A DNA stretch of 64,000 bases from the NCBI GenBank assembly GCA_009760855.2, contig WPIO01000037.1, positions 1,261,501 through 1,325,500 on the forward strand, given 5' to 3'. Source of the DNA: Cristatella mucedo. Its lineage: Eukaryota > Bryozoa > Phylactolaemata > Cristatellidae. This document shows, in pieces, positions 32,559 through 63,544 of the stretch. The translations under genes and the position numbers were made by a program. Numbering within the stretch: the stretch's first letter is position 1; every line of letters starts with the position of its first letter. The notes below the pieces were generated by a model. It did no database searches, was not told the origin of the DNA, and saw only the letters and a program-made list of their open reading frames with translations.

Positions 32559-32574
32559 GGGGGGGGGGGGGGGG
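32559..32574. repeat. G16 homopolymer at the end of the minisatellite
   Basis: A run of about 16 G directly follows the last repeat unit. Confidence 0.85.
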
Positions 32575-32579
32575 CGGGC

Positions 32580-34679
32580 GAAACGTCTAACGCGCTCGAG
32601 CGCTCGATAGTGTCGATTGACTAGAATGGGAAGAAGAGACGATAGATAGACGAGAGACGGCATTGTTGCTCACGAGCCTGAAAAATGAAAGGTCGTGGTG
32701 GAGCTCACCGACAGGGGTCGTTAGCTGAAGCATCCGGGTCGAAGCTTGTTTGTAGCCCGACTATCACGTGTCAAAAAATCTGTTTACCGTCTTCCAAGCG
32801 CTCGAAAGCGCTTTCGAAATCGCCAGCAAAGGAACGCCAGCAACGGGCTACCGGATGAAAAAAGCGAGAAACGCTAGGCAACCTGAGCGAAATCCAGCCA
32901 TTTGGGCTCATTCACTTTTATTGCGACGGTGACCTCAACCCTGCATTGAGAGCTGGCGAGTTCGCAAGCGCAACGCGGGACTGCTGAGTCGAGCTAGGCG
33001 CGTAGCGGTTAAAGACGAGTCGCTGCGTCGCCGTATAGGCTGACTCGTGTGTCCTGTGAGTGCTTCACAAGCAATCATGTGCCTCCAGGCTGGCGCAGTG
33101 CATAGCTGGATTTGCATTTCGTGTAGTCATAAAGAATACGGCAACACTTCTTATGTGCGACATCCGCGGGCATCGAATCGTAACTGGTAGCCGGCGATGC
33201 ACAGGGCTTACCGACAGCCGAAGTTGTTCACCTCGGTCTCATCCTTCGACGGCTGTAGCTAGTAAGAGGAAATTTTGGCCAGCTGGCCGAGTTGGCTAGT
33301 TGAACGAGTTCTGAGCTTGCACATGCTTGTGCCACAGAGTTACGGCCTACAGCGCCGAGCCTTCGACAAGCTCGGCGAGGACAGCACTTCCCCCGATCCT
33401 GCTCGAGGTCGAAGAGTCTGCATTTCGCTACAAGACCTCTTTTCTAAGCCTGGCCTTTTGCAGGATCTGGGTTCTCCGCCGCCTTTCCACCGCCTTGGTG
33501 CCCATCGTCTGCTTGAGTGCTGGCAAGGAGACATTGTCCCGGGCAATATAAGATACGTCGGGCCTAAAACGGTCAATGGCATGTGGGCATGTGCGGGCAA
33601 GATCATTTAGGCACAGTAGCAGAAACTACCGAATGGAAATTGCAAAACCTCCCCCAAGGATAAGCAATAGTGGTCTGCAAAACCAGAGCGGCCAGTCAAG
33701 ATATTCGCCCAGGGAGCCAAGACGGCCACGCTCGGAGGCCCTTTTCGAATGCAACCGTTTCCACGAAACTCGAGAAGACAAGGTCAGTGACTAGCCGGGA
33801 AAAACCTCGGGGACACAGTCTCGATATTCCGCAGGTGCCGCAGTCTACCGATTTCGTCCCATTGGTCTGCCTAAACGATTAGCAGCTCAGCCAGAATATG
33901 AGCTGTAAATGTTCCAAGGCCTAGGAGAAAGCCCTGGAACGCTGGGTAGCCACGAAAGAAATACTGGCGAGGCTTGGAGTGAAGAAAGCCAATCTCAGTC
34001 AAGTGGCTTCGTGTAGGCGAAGGGTTAACGCCACTTCACTGCGACATTATGCGGGCAAGAAAATGTATAGCAAATGAACTGGTTGGTTGTTGCAGCGTTC
34101 GGGCTGTCTTCGTATCGCCGCTCTTCATCCGTAAGAGGCACAACTGATGGAAAAACCAGCAGTTACTAATGTCGCCGACGTTTTAGGACCACCCGAAGGC
34201 TCGAACGTGGCCACTGACGGGTCTTTAGTGAGATTTCGTCTTAGGTCCACAACGCAAAGTTAGTGAAAAGATAATAGTTAAGTAGCATGAGGCATTGGTG
34301 TATGACTGACTACGTGAGAAACAGCTTCTGCTCTAGACTATTTAGAAACGTGTCCTCGGTCCGACTTCTTATAATGGTCTTACAGATTATCCGTTAGGTT
34401 ACCAACTAGCGGTAGAAAATGCAAGGCTTTATCGGCCAATGAAGTCAGGTGGCCCAGTCAGCCGGAAGTAGGTACGACTAAATTTCTTGTTGTGCATTGA
34501 CAGCTGAAGGCACGCGTACGTCACGTCCTTCTAGAAGTCGCCGTTTTGCACCGACAATTGTGTCTTTTCGCACGGCCATCAGGGCAAGTTCTCGCCCCCA
34601 TTTCGGCAGGGACAATGACCGACCGTCATTCGGGCTCACGAATCCGGGGCCACGGCGAGCAAGACTATATAAAAATCAC
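32580..34679. other. Intergenic DNA with unassigned exon-like frames
   Basis: A plus-strand stretch with an acceptor-like CTTGTGCCACAG at 33326-33337 is open in two frames to about 33550 (one contains LPPILLEVEESAFRYK). A second frame around 33620-33780 ends at AAG|GTCAGT. Neither was matched to a family and the frames cannot be joined with confidence. Confidence 0.25.
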
Positions 34680-34835
34680 TCACAGCTTCCTAGCCGAGTC
34701 CCGCATCTGCATCCTCGGTAGACCGTCTCTTGCGCCGCCCTCCTCCACGACGTAAGCCTTGGCTAGCAAGTAGGCGTCGGGCGTCCACTTCTGGGAGTAG
34801 AGTGCCTCCTTGAGATCGGCCTTGAGCCGAGTGAG
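34680..34835 (-). CDS. CCDC74: CCDC74-like exon 5 (terminal)
   Basis: Acceptor GTTTCAG, then LTRLKADLKEALYSQKWTPD, AYLLAKAYVVEE and a Pro/Arg tail ending DSARKL with TGA at 34680. This is the conserved C-terminal block of the family. Confidence 0.88.
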   Translation of the reverse strand, partial: LTRLKADLKEALYSQKWTPDAYLLAKAYVVEEGGARDGLPRMQMRDSARKL

Positions 34836-37800
34836 CTGAAACGGCAGACGATCGGTGGATCGACGCGCTTCCGGTCTACCTGTCCACTCTGCTGCCAAGA
34901 GGAGCCGGAGGCCTCGCGGAAGAGCTGCTTGCGCGAGGAGCTGCTCGCGAGACCGACCTCCTTGGCCTGCTGCTCGCCGACCAGCTGCAGACGACGAATG
35001 ATGCGCTCGCACTCCTCGACCGTCGGCGGCCGAGTTCGGCCGGACTGGGAGCGAACCACGACGGGCTCGAAACTGCCGCCAAACGCCACGGTCGACGAGC
35101 CGGGCAGCTCGAACGCTGCTGGCAGTGAGTCGAGATCGATGACGTCGCTGACGTCGGAGACCGAAGCGTGGGCTCCGCCGCCGGCGGCGTGCCCACTGCG
35201 ATCGCTGCGGCCGCTCGGCGCCCTGGAATTCGAGCGACCGGCTGAGGAGGCGGGGGCGGCGGCGGCCAGAGACAGCGGGTGTCAATCCGCGAGACCAAAA
35301 AACCGCAAGCGCATTGCAAAGGCTCGAGTCGCACAGTCAGTCTCGAGGCGGCCGCCAGCGTGAACGAATGGCAGCAGCGCAGCCACGAGGCCGGCACCAG
35401 GGGCCGACGAGAGCTTCGATTGCAGAGCAAGCCAGACAGCGGCCGCTATCTTTCGAACGTCCTTCGAAGGCCGATGCCACGCTTCAGGCGGCCCCCCTTT
35501 TCCCAACGTGACGAGCCACCCGTCCATGGAAGGAAGGTATTGACCGTGTCCACAACGAAAAGCACACTCGAGTGCTGGCTGGCAGACACTTGAAGACCGA
35601 AAGCAAGACAGCGGTGCAACGCATGCGATGTCAAGCTCATCATGCCCGTTTCGTGTCTGTCTGCTGCACCGAGGCAGCTAGCCGATCGTGAGAAGCTGGA
35701 GATTAACTACGAAGCTGCTCGGTTGGTGACTGATTCCAACGGCAGACCTGTGAGTGCTCTGAAGGTCTAAAAGGTAGCAACTGTGCCGGGGGCAGGGGGG
35801 CTACAAGCAGCACTTTTCTTGTCTGCTCTGGTGTGTGTGTGTATTGACGATTTTCGGGCTGGTTGCTGCTGCGTAAATAGTAGCGTGCACACAAAGCCTC
35901 GGTTACTTGGTCGACTGCAATGGCAAGCGCAAATAAAGGCTTTAGAGCTAGCTACAGAGAGTTTCAATTTAAGGCAAAGTTCAATAATCCAAAGACGCAC
36001 CATAGAGGCACTACGATTAGCGGCCGGCACACTTCTTTCACAACAAGAAAGCTCATAAGCAGAGATATATTTAGACGACTGGACGATCGCATAGCTGTCA
36101 GGGTATCAAATGGCCAATATCTTCAGTACTGAAATAATAAAAAGTAGCATACTTACAGGCCCAATAAAGAAAAGGGGATCGAGGTCAAAGTTTGTTCGAT
36201 TTAACCAATTCTCTATGCAGTCACTGATTTGGTGTTGCGCATATAAAATGAAATATATATATATATATATCTCCAGACTCAAAACTGAGAGACGGGCCGT
36301 TCCAAGACGATAGCTATGCAGCTCACAACACTCTCAGATGAACACCAAGTCAAGCCCAAAGCTAAGCGATGATATGTCCGAAGCTTCAAGTCTGAATCGT
36401 ATAAAGCGCTGCTTCTGGTGCAGTTGTGGGCATCGAGGCGAAACTCGTGGCTTCATAGCTTAAGTTGGTGACACTCATGTCGCCACCAGCCCCGTGGCAA
36501 TGTGCTGGCAATTTGTTGGCAGATTCTCTAATTAGGGATGGCTCCTAGCTATGAGATTTAATCCACATCGAATATGCACTGAAGAGCTGTTCATTTTTGC
36601 TACTCGGCGCTATGCATGCCACATACAAAGGACGAAACCGACCACCGTGAACTCCCACCAATCTACTGGCACAAGACCGGAGGTTTTTTAATACCAGCGC
36701 TTGCACAGCTAAGATTGATTGGCCTCCAGGAGTGCGAAAATGGCTACGATAATAGCGAATTACGTCTTACCGTCGCCAAACCTCTTCTCTGGCTAACGTA
36801 GCTGACTAGCTATGCTAGGGCAGTGCTAGGTGGCGTTGCTAGGCCGAAACGAGGCCACAACTGCACTCTTTCTTACTTCTGCAAGTGCTGCTTGGCCGCC
36901 TTGGATTGCTCTGCGTCTACAGTCTGCGCCGAGAGGTAAGAGTTCTTCGCCCTCGCTTCTCTCAGCTGGTGGCGAAGCTCCAGCAGCTGCTCTTCGAGCA
37001 CGTGCACTTTGGCGGCAGAAGCGGAGCTCGTGCGATGATGCAGCGCGCTAGATAGCCGGTCCTTGGCTACGAAGAAGAAGAGAATCGCAGGTATTGCTTG
37101 GGGCTGTGTCCGTACGAGATTGTGGCGTTGGGCGCGTCCCGGTGAATCTAGCCAGACGTGTATGAGCTAAGCACGCCGAGTAATGGTATAATAATACTCC
37201 GCATTTAAGCAGAACCGATAACTCAAGGCTATGTGCATTTAGAGGAGTCAATCTCGACAGCAGTAATACGTAAAGATGTTTACCTTCTCCGATATCCTCG
37301 GAAAAATTCGCATGTGCATCAACGTTTTCAGAGGTTCCTATAATTAGCAAGAGAGGTCATTCGTAATTTTCCTACACATTACACGGATTTAGAAGGAAGC
37401 TCGCTGGCCCGTCATTCAAAGAATTGTCCGCTTTTCTAAGTGTTATTCGATGTTACAATAACATAGAATTCCTGTTTCTGTGTGGCAGTTACTTTAAGTG
37501 GTCGCGATATAGCACGACAAGGTGTGAAAATTGATTATACCACGGAAAAGCTTGAGACACATTTTAGCATCTGCATGCTGGCATACTTGCACTAGCAGGT
37601 GGTCACTTCATTAAAATCTGAAATATTTCTTTCAGCGTTTTCTCTATGACGTACTTAATAATCTGAAACGTGGGCACTCTTTCAAATCACTGTGCCGCTA
37701 TGACCCGTGATTTCAGACGCAAGATAATTGCCGAAGTAAGGGCAAACCTACGTAACACACTCAAGCTTGTGCTGCAGCAAATGTTATGGTAATGTGATAA

Positions 37801-40068
37801 TCCTGGATGGAACGGCTCATGTGTCACAGCATGTGCTTTCACCTTGAACCATTAGTGTTACCTATGCGCATTCATGCGCGTGCACAAACACACACACGCA
37901 AACACACGCATGCAAATACACAAATCTACACATGCTTGGGCTCGCGAGAAAGCGTACACATGCACTACAAAATCAATGATCAAATAGGCTACTGAAATTT
38001 CTGTCAAAAAGTAAAGCACTAATTAATAAAGAATTCGTCTGGGAACGTCGAGTTCGCAGGAAGAAAATGCGTGTAAAAACTTTAAATTAAATTAAATATA
38101 ACAATAACTTAGACTAACAAAAATACAACACATGCTGCAGCCTCATACTAGTGGATGATTTCGGAGATTATCGACAAGGAAATATTTGGCATTCTCAAAT
38201 GAAATGTGGTACTCCATGAATCCTTATCTGACAAGTTTCGGACTAACCAGTGTGTGAGACTTGAACCCCTTAATACCAGCTGCAGTGATGCCGACGAGCC
38301 AGAGATCGATGCATAGATTAAAGATTGACAGTGACAAGTCGAAGCGTTCGATACCTAATTATTTCTGAACTCGGCTTACTAGTTAGATCTAATGGATTGT
38401 ATTAGAGCATTGGGGTTTCAGTTTGAAAAAGTAACAAGCTTGCAACGACAATCATAAAGGCGAAACCTTTGAGTATCTGCCGTATTGAATAAAAGCCACT
38501 AGAGATCTTGGACATGTAGGAGAAATAAACTAAAAACCATTTTCCATGAAATGCAATAGCATAAGGGGGATCACTGGAGTCAAGTTTTGACCGTCGATGC
38601 AGAGACGGGAAGTCAGCCACAATGACCGTTGATAATCAAGAGATACAAAGCCCACGCACTGGCGTGACTCAGCAAGATTTTTTCGTTCCAATTCCGAGGC
38701 CTTTAAATTCGGGGTCTGCAGCTATTTATTGAATGAGCGGATTACCAAACGTATCTTCGGCAAGATTAACATTACAATATAAATCACAGTCTAGAAATAG
38801 ATGTCTCGAACCATCTATGCTTACATAAACAGCTAATGTCCCTCACCTGCATGAACCAGTAGTTTACAACACTGGAATACATTTAAGCCTTAAAGGCATT
38901 GAGTGTATCTAAGAACCGAACATAGTTGCTCCGCCATTTTGGTGTATCGATTGCTGGCGTAGAATACCGAAGGTGCCGCGAACGTTTAGGAACCGGGGGG
39001 AAATGAATTATATATAAACTACTGCCCACGACTGCAGACTGACTCGCCGTAGCAGCAGACGACACTGAAGTCGCCGGACTGGAAGTTGCTCTTGAATGAG
39101 CGGACGCAGAGAATAACGAAGACCGACTGCGTCAGCAGGATCTTGCCAAAAGTACATCGCAAAACATAAATAATGGATAGCGTTCGATAGCTCCATGGCC
39201 AAGTCAGCATTTTATGTCGGCCAAGAGCTTTGTAATGTGCAGGCAGGGTCGATAAAAGGAGGCGCTACTGCGCTTTGCCAGAAACAAAAGACGCACAAAC
39301 TCACCTCTCCGGGCACGACCGTGACCGTCATACTCCGACTTGGCGCTCAGGCTGTCAGAATGACCCGTGCTATCGGAAACCCTTACGGTGCTGCTGTCGA
39401 AAGTATCGTCTGCTGTAGCTCGTTGTTTCTGACTCATTACGAGCTTGAAATGCAATTCTAGAGAAACAAATTGCATTACCACCGATTAGATGGTCTGCAA
39501 TACACACAGCCAAGGTTTATGCATCAGATAGAATACAGTTCTATTTTTTAGATAGCGATGCATAAACGAGTAATTATCGACCACTCAGTTGCTCTATTAG
39601 AAAAAGTTTCACTTTTTGGAGTAGCAATTGAATGCTTACCCAGAGAAGATCACACGGGTCAGGAATAACTCTATTAGAAGCCGAAGATATTTATTGGGAG
39701 ATTTTTATTCTTACTATTGCTAGGTTTCTAGTCAAATTTCAGGGCAGCTCATAGCTGTTTTGGAATTGCAAGAAGTCCAGTCGTAAGTTTCATCAGAACA
39801 GAAACACGAGCCCTACGGAAAGTACAAGTGCAGCCCAAATCTCGTGTACTTTTGGCAAAATATAGCTACCTATCAACATACTTGCGTAATTAAATCCACG
39901 GTACCTTACAAGTGCAATCCTACCCAAACAGAAAAGTATTATACAAAAAACTCCCCTTCTTACGCAATTAATTTAGCCGTCTGCAACTGACCACCAATGA
40001 CAAACTCATTTGAACATAAGATCAGCCGACCAATGTGGGAATACGGAGCAACCTCAGCCAGACTGCCA

Positions 40069-40112
<44 letters not shown>

Positions 40113-40169
40113 TGCCAAGACAGACAGACAGACAGATAGACAGGCAGACAGACAGATAGACAGACAGAC

Positions 40170-40214
<45 letters not shown>

Positions 40215-40783
40215 GGCAGACAGACAGACAGATAGACAAACAGAGGCCTATTCAAATGGCAACAAAGGGCGTCTACATCTCGAGAATTCTGGCTTCCAGA
40301 CAAGGTTGGGATGCAAAGACGGAAAATTTGCGAGGAACTCGAAACCAGCATTTTCTGGAAACTTAAGTTGCTCTCTGAGGCTTATTTACCAGGCTGGCTG
40401 GTGGGCTTTAGCCCTTTAACGCGTTCCGGTTGGTGCTTGAAGGAGAGATGAGGTCAACACGCACCGATTTCCGTACCTTTGTTTTCTCTTTGGATTTTCT
40501 CAATCTCCTTATGCAGACTCTCAAGAATTTCACGATGCTGCTGCCTTAGGAACTCAATGCTCCTTTCTAGATATTGTATCCGCAAGACGGGGTTTTGGTC
40601 TGCTTGTGCATCTGAGAGAGTGTCTCCCTTCGCTTCGGCGTCGTCGTCGCCGTCCATGGCCGGATGTTGCGGCTTGTGGTGGTCCTTCCCGAAAGACCGG
40701 GGATAGCGAGCCCTGTCTAGGTTTCCAACTCTCGACCAGTGTGGCAGCTGATTTTCGCTGATCGGCGGGAGCTGTGTCTGCAT
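34680..40783 (-). CDS. CCDC74: CCDC74/CCDC92-family coiled-coil protein, complete (5 exons)
   Basis: Vertebrate CCDC74 proteins associate with microtubules and centrosomes. Exons on the minus strand: 40783-40477, 39457-39305, 37066-36877, 35222-34880 and 34835-34680. Phases agree at every junction, giving about 382 codons, close to the usual length of 350-400. Exon 1 has the family N-terminal coiled coil (YLERSIEFLRQQHREILESL), joined in frame to ELHFKLVMSQ in exon 2. Exon 3 is a second coiled coil. Exon 4 has PPTVEECERIIRRLQLVGEQ, and exon 5 ends with LYSQKWTPDAYLLAKAY and DSARKL. The ATG at 40783 is the first in the frame. CCDC74 is the best match; CCDC92 is the close relative. Intron 3 holds an exon-like frame on the other strand (35678-35749). 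Confidence 0.88.
34880..35222 (-). CDS. CCDC74: CCDC74-like exon 4
   Basis: Acceptor GAATTCCAG, then a Gly/Ser-rich linker with VSDVSDVIDLDSL and the conserved PPTVEECERIIRRLQL. Two donors keep the frame: after 34880 (CAG|GTAGAC) and after 34958 (GAG|GTCGGT). The second removes 26 residues and aligns better with the family. Confidence 0.85.
35678..35749 (+). other. Exon-like frame antisense to CCDC74 intron 3
   Basis: A 24-codon segment reading LADREKLEINYEAARLVTDS then NGRP, flanked by an acceptor-like CCGAGGCAG and a donor-like CCT|GTGAGT, phase 0 at both ends. It looks like real coding sequence, but no gene or neighbouring exon could be assigned. Confidence 0.35.
36252..36271. repeat. (AT)n microsatellite
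   Basis: Short AT run in CCDC74 intron 3. Confidence 0.8.
36877..37066 (-). CDS. CCDC74: CCDC74-like exon 3
   Basis: Acceptor TTCTTCGTAG. Reads KDRLSSALHHRTSSASAAKV, then HVLEEQLLELRHQLREARAK, a clear heptad pattern. Donor CAGAA|GTAAGA, phase 2, completed by the G at 35222. This resembles the second coiled coil of CCDC92. Confidence 0.85.
37885..37930. repeat. (CA)n-like microsatellite
   Basis: Degenerate ACACAC/ACGCAA tract in CCDC74 intron 2. Confidence 0.7.
37930..39300. other. CCDC74 intron 2 interior, no feature recognised
   Basis: Frames at 38402-38620 and 38883-39210 (minus) have no family resemblance, and splicing exon 2 to exon 3 leaves no gap for them. Confidence 0.5.
39305..39457 (-). 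CDS. CCDC74: CCDC74-like exon 2
   Basis: Acceptor TTTCTCTAG. The split Glu codon then LHFKLVMSQKQ continue the conserved coiled coil. A Ser/Asp-rich segment follows. Donor AGAG|GTGAGT, phase 1. Confidence 0.88.
40070..40240. repeat. (ACAG)n microsatellite
   Basis: About 170 bases of ACAG/GACA tetranucleotides with GATA and GGCA variants, in CCDC74 intron 1. Confidence 0.92.
40477..40783 (-). CDS. CCDC74: CCDC74-like exon 1
   Basis: Starts MQTQLPPISENQLPHW. The conserved N-terminal coiled coil runs from IQYLERSIEFLRQQHREILE to IEKIQRENK. Donor AAAG|GTACGG, phase 1. Confidence 0.9.
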
Positions 40784-43065
40784 GTTTCAATTAGCGGGAA
40801 ATCAATCCGGAATATCTCAGCTCCATCGCTCAACTGCAATGGAAATGTACAGTGTTATTGTTGCACTTGGCATTTACGTGCAATAATTTAAGTTAGCCAT
40901 CCAGTGCTTTACGCAAAGAAGACGCGTCGCGATACGCGCTGCCTTTCAAGAGTCCTACACGAGCAGATTTGCATTAACACTTGCCCAGTTCACCAGACAG
41001 ACGTTGGCTTCCGGGCAGAGACTCAACCAGCCCGGCGGAAGTATGACATGTAAGTATTTGCTTTATGCAACAGCGAATGCGGAGATAAGCTGGGCGTTTA
41101 TTTACATGCACCTCAAGGCTTACCTAGTTCACAAGTCTTCCTGCTCTCGGATCTGAGAAGGGGGCCCTAAAATTGGGCCCTTAGGCTGAGCACCAACAAG
41201 GAATGTACCGTAACCCAGGCGATGCCTCGCTCTGGTACTAGCCGTTCCGGTCCCGATCGCAAGGGCGCTGCGGTTACCACCTTGCGTAACTTGTTTCCAC
41301 TGTTTCTCCACGATGAAAATAACTTTTAAACTCAATTTAAAGGACAGAAAAAAACAAAATCTGCACGTTTTATGTTTTTCAAGGACAGGCGCCAATTACG
41401 AAGGTACTTCCGGAGCTTGCCCCAGCGTATCTATGTAGCTAGGGAACTGGGTGAGCCACCGACTTCTGTCTCCTGAAGCGGACCACCTGTCAGCGGATCT
41501 AAGAAAGTAATTGAGCAGACTTGCTACCGCTCGCAAGGTGACGCGATGTATTCATGAAAAGTGCCTCTGTAGTGTGTAATTTGAGGTCCTTGATGTAAGC
41601 TCATGGAGGCTTGACGTGTGGGTAGAGCTTCCTGCTAGAGATTCTAGGACTAGGTTCCGTCTTTAAGGTTTAATTCAAAAAGGTGCGTACGACGCAGCTA
41701 GCTTACTCTCTAGCCGCTGTAGGTGCGGTTACCTCGGTATTATTTTGGATGGTTTCAACCTAATGTAGTGTACTAAAGCGTAGCCAAGTTACCGACCCCG
41801 TCCTGCTACCGCGATTGGTCCGGCTTAAACGCGGACGCACGCTAGCTTGCTCATGTTTATTTTCTACGGTCGCAAAAAATAGGCTGGCCGTGAGTTATCG
41901 AGCTGAGAGATTTCACCTACAGTCGCCTAATCTCTCAGTTTGGCCGGTCATTCGCTGCCGGTGCATGAGTACACGTCAAGAGTAGCCATGAGCTACTGGC
42001 TGCTACAGAAGTGCTGCTACTGGAATAGTGCCGCTCGAAGTGCGAGCCGCTTGTTACATATTTCCCTAGTTCCGCGCAATATTTTCAGCTCTTCCGCATA
42101 GGCTGTTCGGATATTGGACGCCACGGTCTTCCGTAGGCGTATAGCAACTCCGTCTCACGGCTCTCATGTTTAACTTGACGCTAGACCTTCAGTGCGTACG
42201 TCTGGTGAGAGTGTGGTACCATGAGGTTAGAATGTTTCAGAAAACTCGTTCTTTTTTTAATGCCATCTGACATTCCGCAGGCGTACCACACGGCAAACGT
42301 GGGATCTCTTGTCATCGTGGACCGCTCAATGCATTTGGCTCTACTCTCGAAAAAGAGCCATTTCATATTTCTCCACTACGTCATTATTGCTGTGCTTTAT
42401 CGCCCAAGCTTTCTCTTGCTTACACATAATTATGTGGTGGTTCTATGATCTCTCTTTCGCTTTAGTTTATTTAAAAAAACTACCGGTTTAATTGCCTAAT
42501 TTCCGTTCACGACTTTTGGCATGGCAGCAGCATGCGTATAGGCATTACACGAGGGCTGTTAGGCTCCAGATGTATGTATTATTTGATGAGATAGCTAGTG
42601 AAAATCGTCAGAATGATTCGATTTTGTTTTTTGCCACTAACGGTATTTTGCTTCAACTGGTCAGGATGTAATGATTCCCTCATATTAGTTCTCATTATAG
42701 GTCTACTGTCATGCATGTGTAAAACAGGATCGTCCTCGTAAAAGACAGCTTACGGCAGCTGCATGTTTTCGCACACATTTTCACTCGCCCGAGCGCTCGC
42801 GCGCACTAATGCTCATCATGGACATGTATGTGTAGAGAGGGAGAAGTAAATATGTGTGAGAGATTTAAGGAGAGGATTGGGGTGGAGATAAATATACGAA
42901 TAAATAAAAATTATTAAATAAAAATATGAATATATAGCTGAAGATAAATATAATTATATATATATATATATATACACACATAGAGAGAGAGTGCAGATAG
43001 AACGACTGCCATGACGATTTCAGTAAGCCTCAGCAAGGCTGTGACTTTCTGCTATTTCTTTATAG
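40784..43065. promoter_or_regulatory. Divergent intergenic interval between CCDC74-like and moonraker genes
   Basis: About 2.3 kb separate the first coding exons of two genes transcribed away from each other. Both promoters should lie here unless non-coding first exons extend further. No TATA box or CpG-dense island was obvious. A short (TA)n lies at 42950-42975 and a GAGA stretch at 42980-42990. Confidence 0.4.
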
Positions 43066-61742
<18,677 letters not shown>

Positions 61743-62041
61743 TGAGGCCTCTGGCGCCTGACTGCTAGCTGGGTCCACATAATCCTATTCCAAATTTTCT
61801 GGCTCCTGTGGGGTGAGAGAAAGGAATGTGGTTGTCTGAACACGTGACTGTCATGGTCACGTGTTTGGTCAATTGTTCCTTTGCCTTGCACTCTGCAGAA
61901 ATAGGAACGACCCCTCCTGACCTATCTTTATTTGCTAGCATCGTACCTTATGTTACAGCAGGGTGTGTACACCCATGTGTTAGTATGAGCTTGTGCAGTT
62001 GTAGCAACTGCTGTTCCTTCTGATAGGGAGGCTGAACACAT

Positions 62042-62990
62042 AGATAGTAATAATAACGATAACAATACTAACAATAATAATACATTTGGATATCGCCCTC
62101 AGAGAATTCAATCTTTTTCTAAGCACTTTACATTTGCTGCAAAGGAAGCTTGATCGAATGGTTAATGGTAGCATGCTTAATGACAACAAGCATATCATGG
62201 TTAGAGGTGACATGCACTGGGTCACCATGCAAAAATAGTTAGTGGCAGCATGCAGTGTCAGAACGGATAAGCATACAAAGGACGAATCACATGGACACAC
62301 TAAATACTGTGGTAAATAGATGAGTTTTAGCTTCTTTTTAAATGTCAAGTTAGGGGATGTCGTGATGCCAGTCGGAAGTGAGTTCCGGGCTTTGTGAGCA
62401 TACGAACTCAAGGCACGATCTCCAACGGATTTGACGATCGTACGAGGTGTAGCAAAACGATTTGATTCAGAAAAGCGAATGATGCCTAGCTTGGTGGCGG
62501 AATATATCTGATAGGCAGGCAGGAGCAAAAGAATGAAAGGACCTAAAAGTGAGCAATAGAGCCTTGAAATACATGCGGTGCTTGACTGGGAACCAGTGCA
62601 GATCGGCAAGAAGTGGTGTGATGTGGCAATGTGATGCTCTCGACAGACAAGCCTAGCTGCAGAGTTTTGCACTAACTGTAAGTGCCTGATTGCACAGGCC
62701 GGCAGGCCAGCTAGCAGTAAATTACAGAAGTCGAGATGGGATGTCACAAATGCATGGACCAATTTACATTTAGTATCCCAGTCTTAGCAAGCCCGAATTT
62801 TAGCAATGTTATGAAGCTGAAAGTAAGTAGACTTGACTGTGGAGCTGACGTGGCCGTCTAATGAAAGGTCACTTTGGAAGAGGGCACCTAGATTTCGTGC
62901 AGATGCAACAGGAAATATGCTGGCAGAGCCGATTTTGACCGGTGAACCTCCCAATATATGAATTGCCAAAGGCTTACCCATAACTAGTAA
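62042..62990 (-). mobile_element. LINE family A, antisense (longer copy)
   Basis: (TAA)n-like tail, hairpin, 3'-UTR, antisense RT. Minus-strand frames 61980-62762 and 62784-62981 read [20 protein letters not shown] and SARNLGALFQSDLSLDGHVS. Confidence 0.87.
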
Positions 62991-63172
62991 GTTACTGTGT
63001 TTGAGAGCAAGCAGATACGGCTCCAGGGTTTCATTGGTCGTTAGAAAGCACTGCAGAATTGGCAGAGGAACCCGCGCCCTGCTGTCTCTTCTCGCCCCTC
63101 CCTTTACAGAGCATGCAGCCGGATAGACTCTGACCTGTCCACTATTTCGCCCTTCCCCTCTCTTTCACGCAG

Positions 63173-63249
63173 CATCGATGCAGACGCGCAGTCCTAGCTT
63201 TAGCCCGGCCATGTCGCAGTCGGGGCGACGTCGAAGTAGCAACACTTGA
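63173..63249 (+). other. Exon-like piece with a Ser/Arg-rich tail
   Basis: A very good acceptor (CCCCTCTCTTTCACGCAG) leads to SMQTRSPSFSPAMSQSGRRR, then SSNT and a TGA at 63247. It could be the last exon of moonraker spliced from an alternative donor, or of an unseen gene. The link is unproven. Confidence 0.3.
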
Positions 63250-63544
63250 TGCCATTTTAGCAGTAAGCAGCAGGTCTGCCGTGTGCAGCAAATACCAGCA
63301 ACCCAAGCACGTGCCTGTCTCGATAGGCACGTGCTGCTATGGTTGCAGTGCTTACCCGTGACTCCGTGTGCATTAGGCCATCAGCTCACCGTGGATTGAC
63401 GTCTCGGGTAATTAACTCGTTCTATCGTTCACAAGACGAGTACTAGTGGGTGAGCCGGGTGGCAGCATGCAGGCCTACTGTCTCGTTTGCAGTGGTGTAC
63501 CCAGGATTAGGCCAAGGAATAGAGCTGACCCTTAACCTTACCTA

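Noticed and set aside
31570-32663. Three overlapping minus-strand frames of 200-320 codons
   Set aside because: They are produced by the 48-bp minisatellite, whose unit is a multiple of three; flanking parts show no protein family.
34876-35430. Overlapping minus-strand Arg/Ser-rich frames around CCDC74 exon 4
   Set aside because: They are off-frame shadows in GC-rich sequence; the conserved PPTVEECERI block lies in another frame.
39008-39210. Possible extra CCDC74 exon on the minus strand
   Set aside because: Exons 2 and 3 already join in phase without it, and no frame in it resembles the family.
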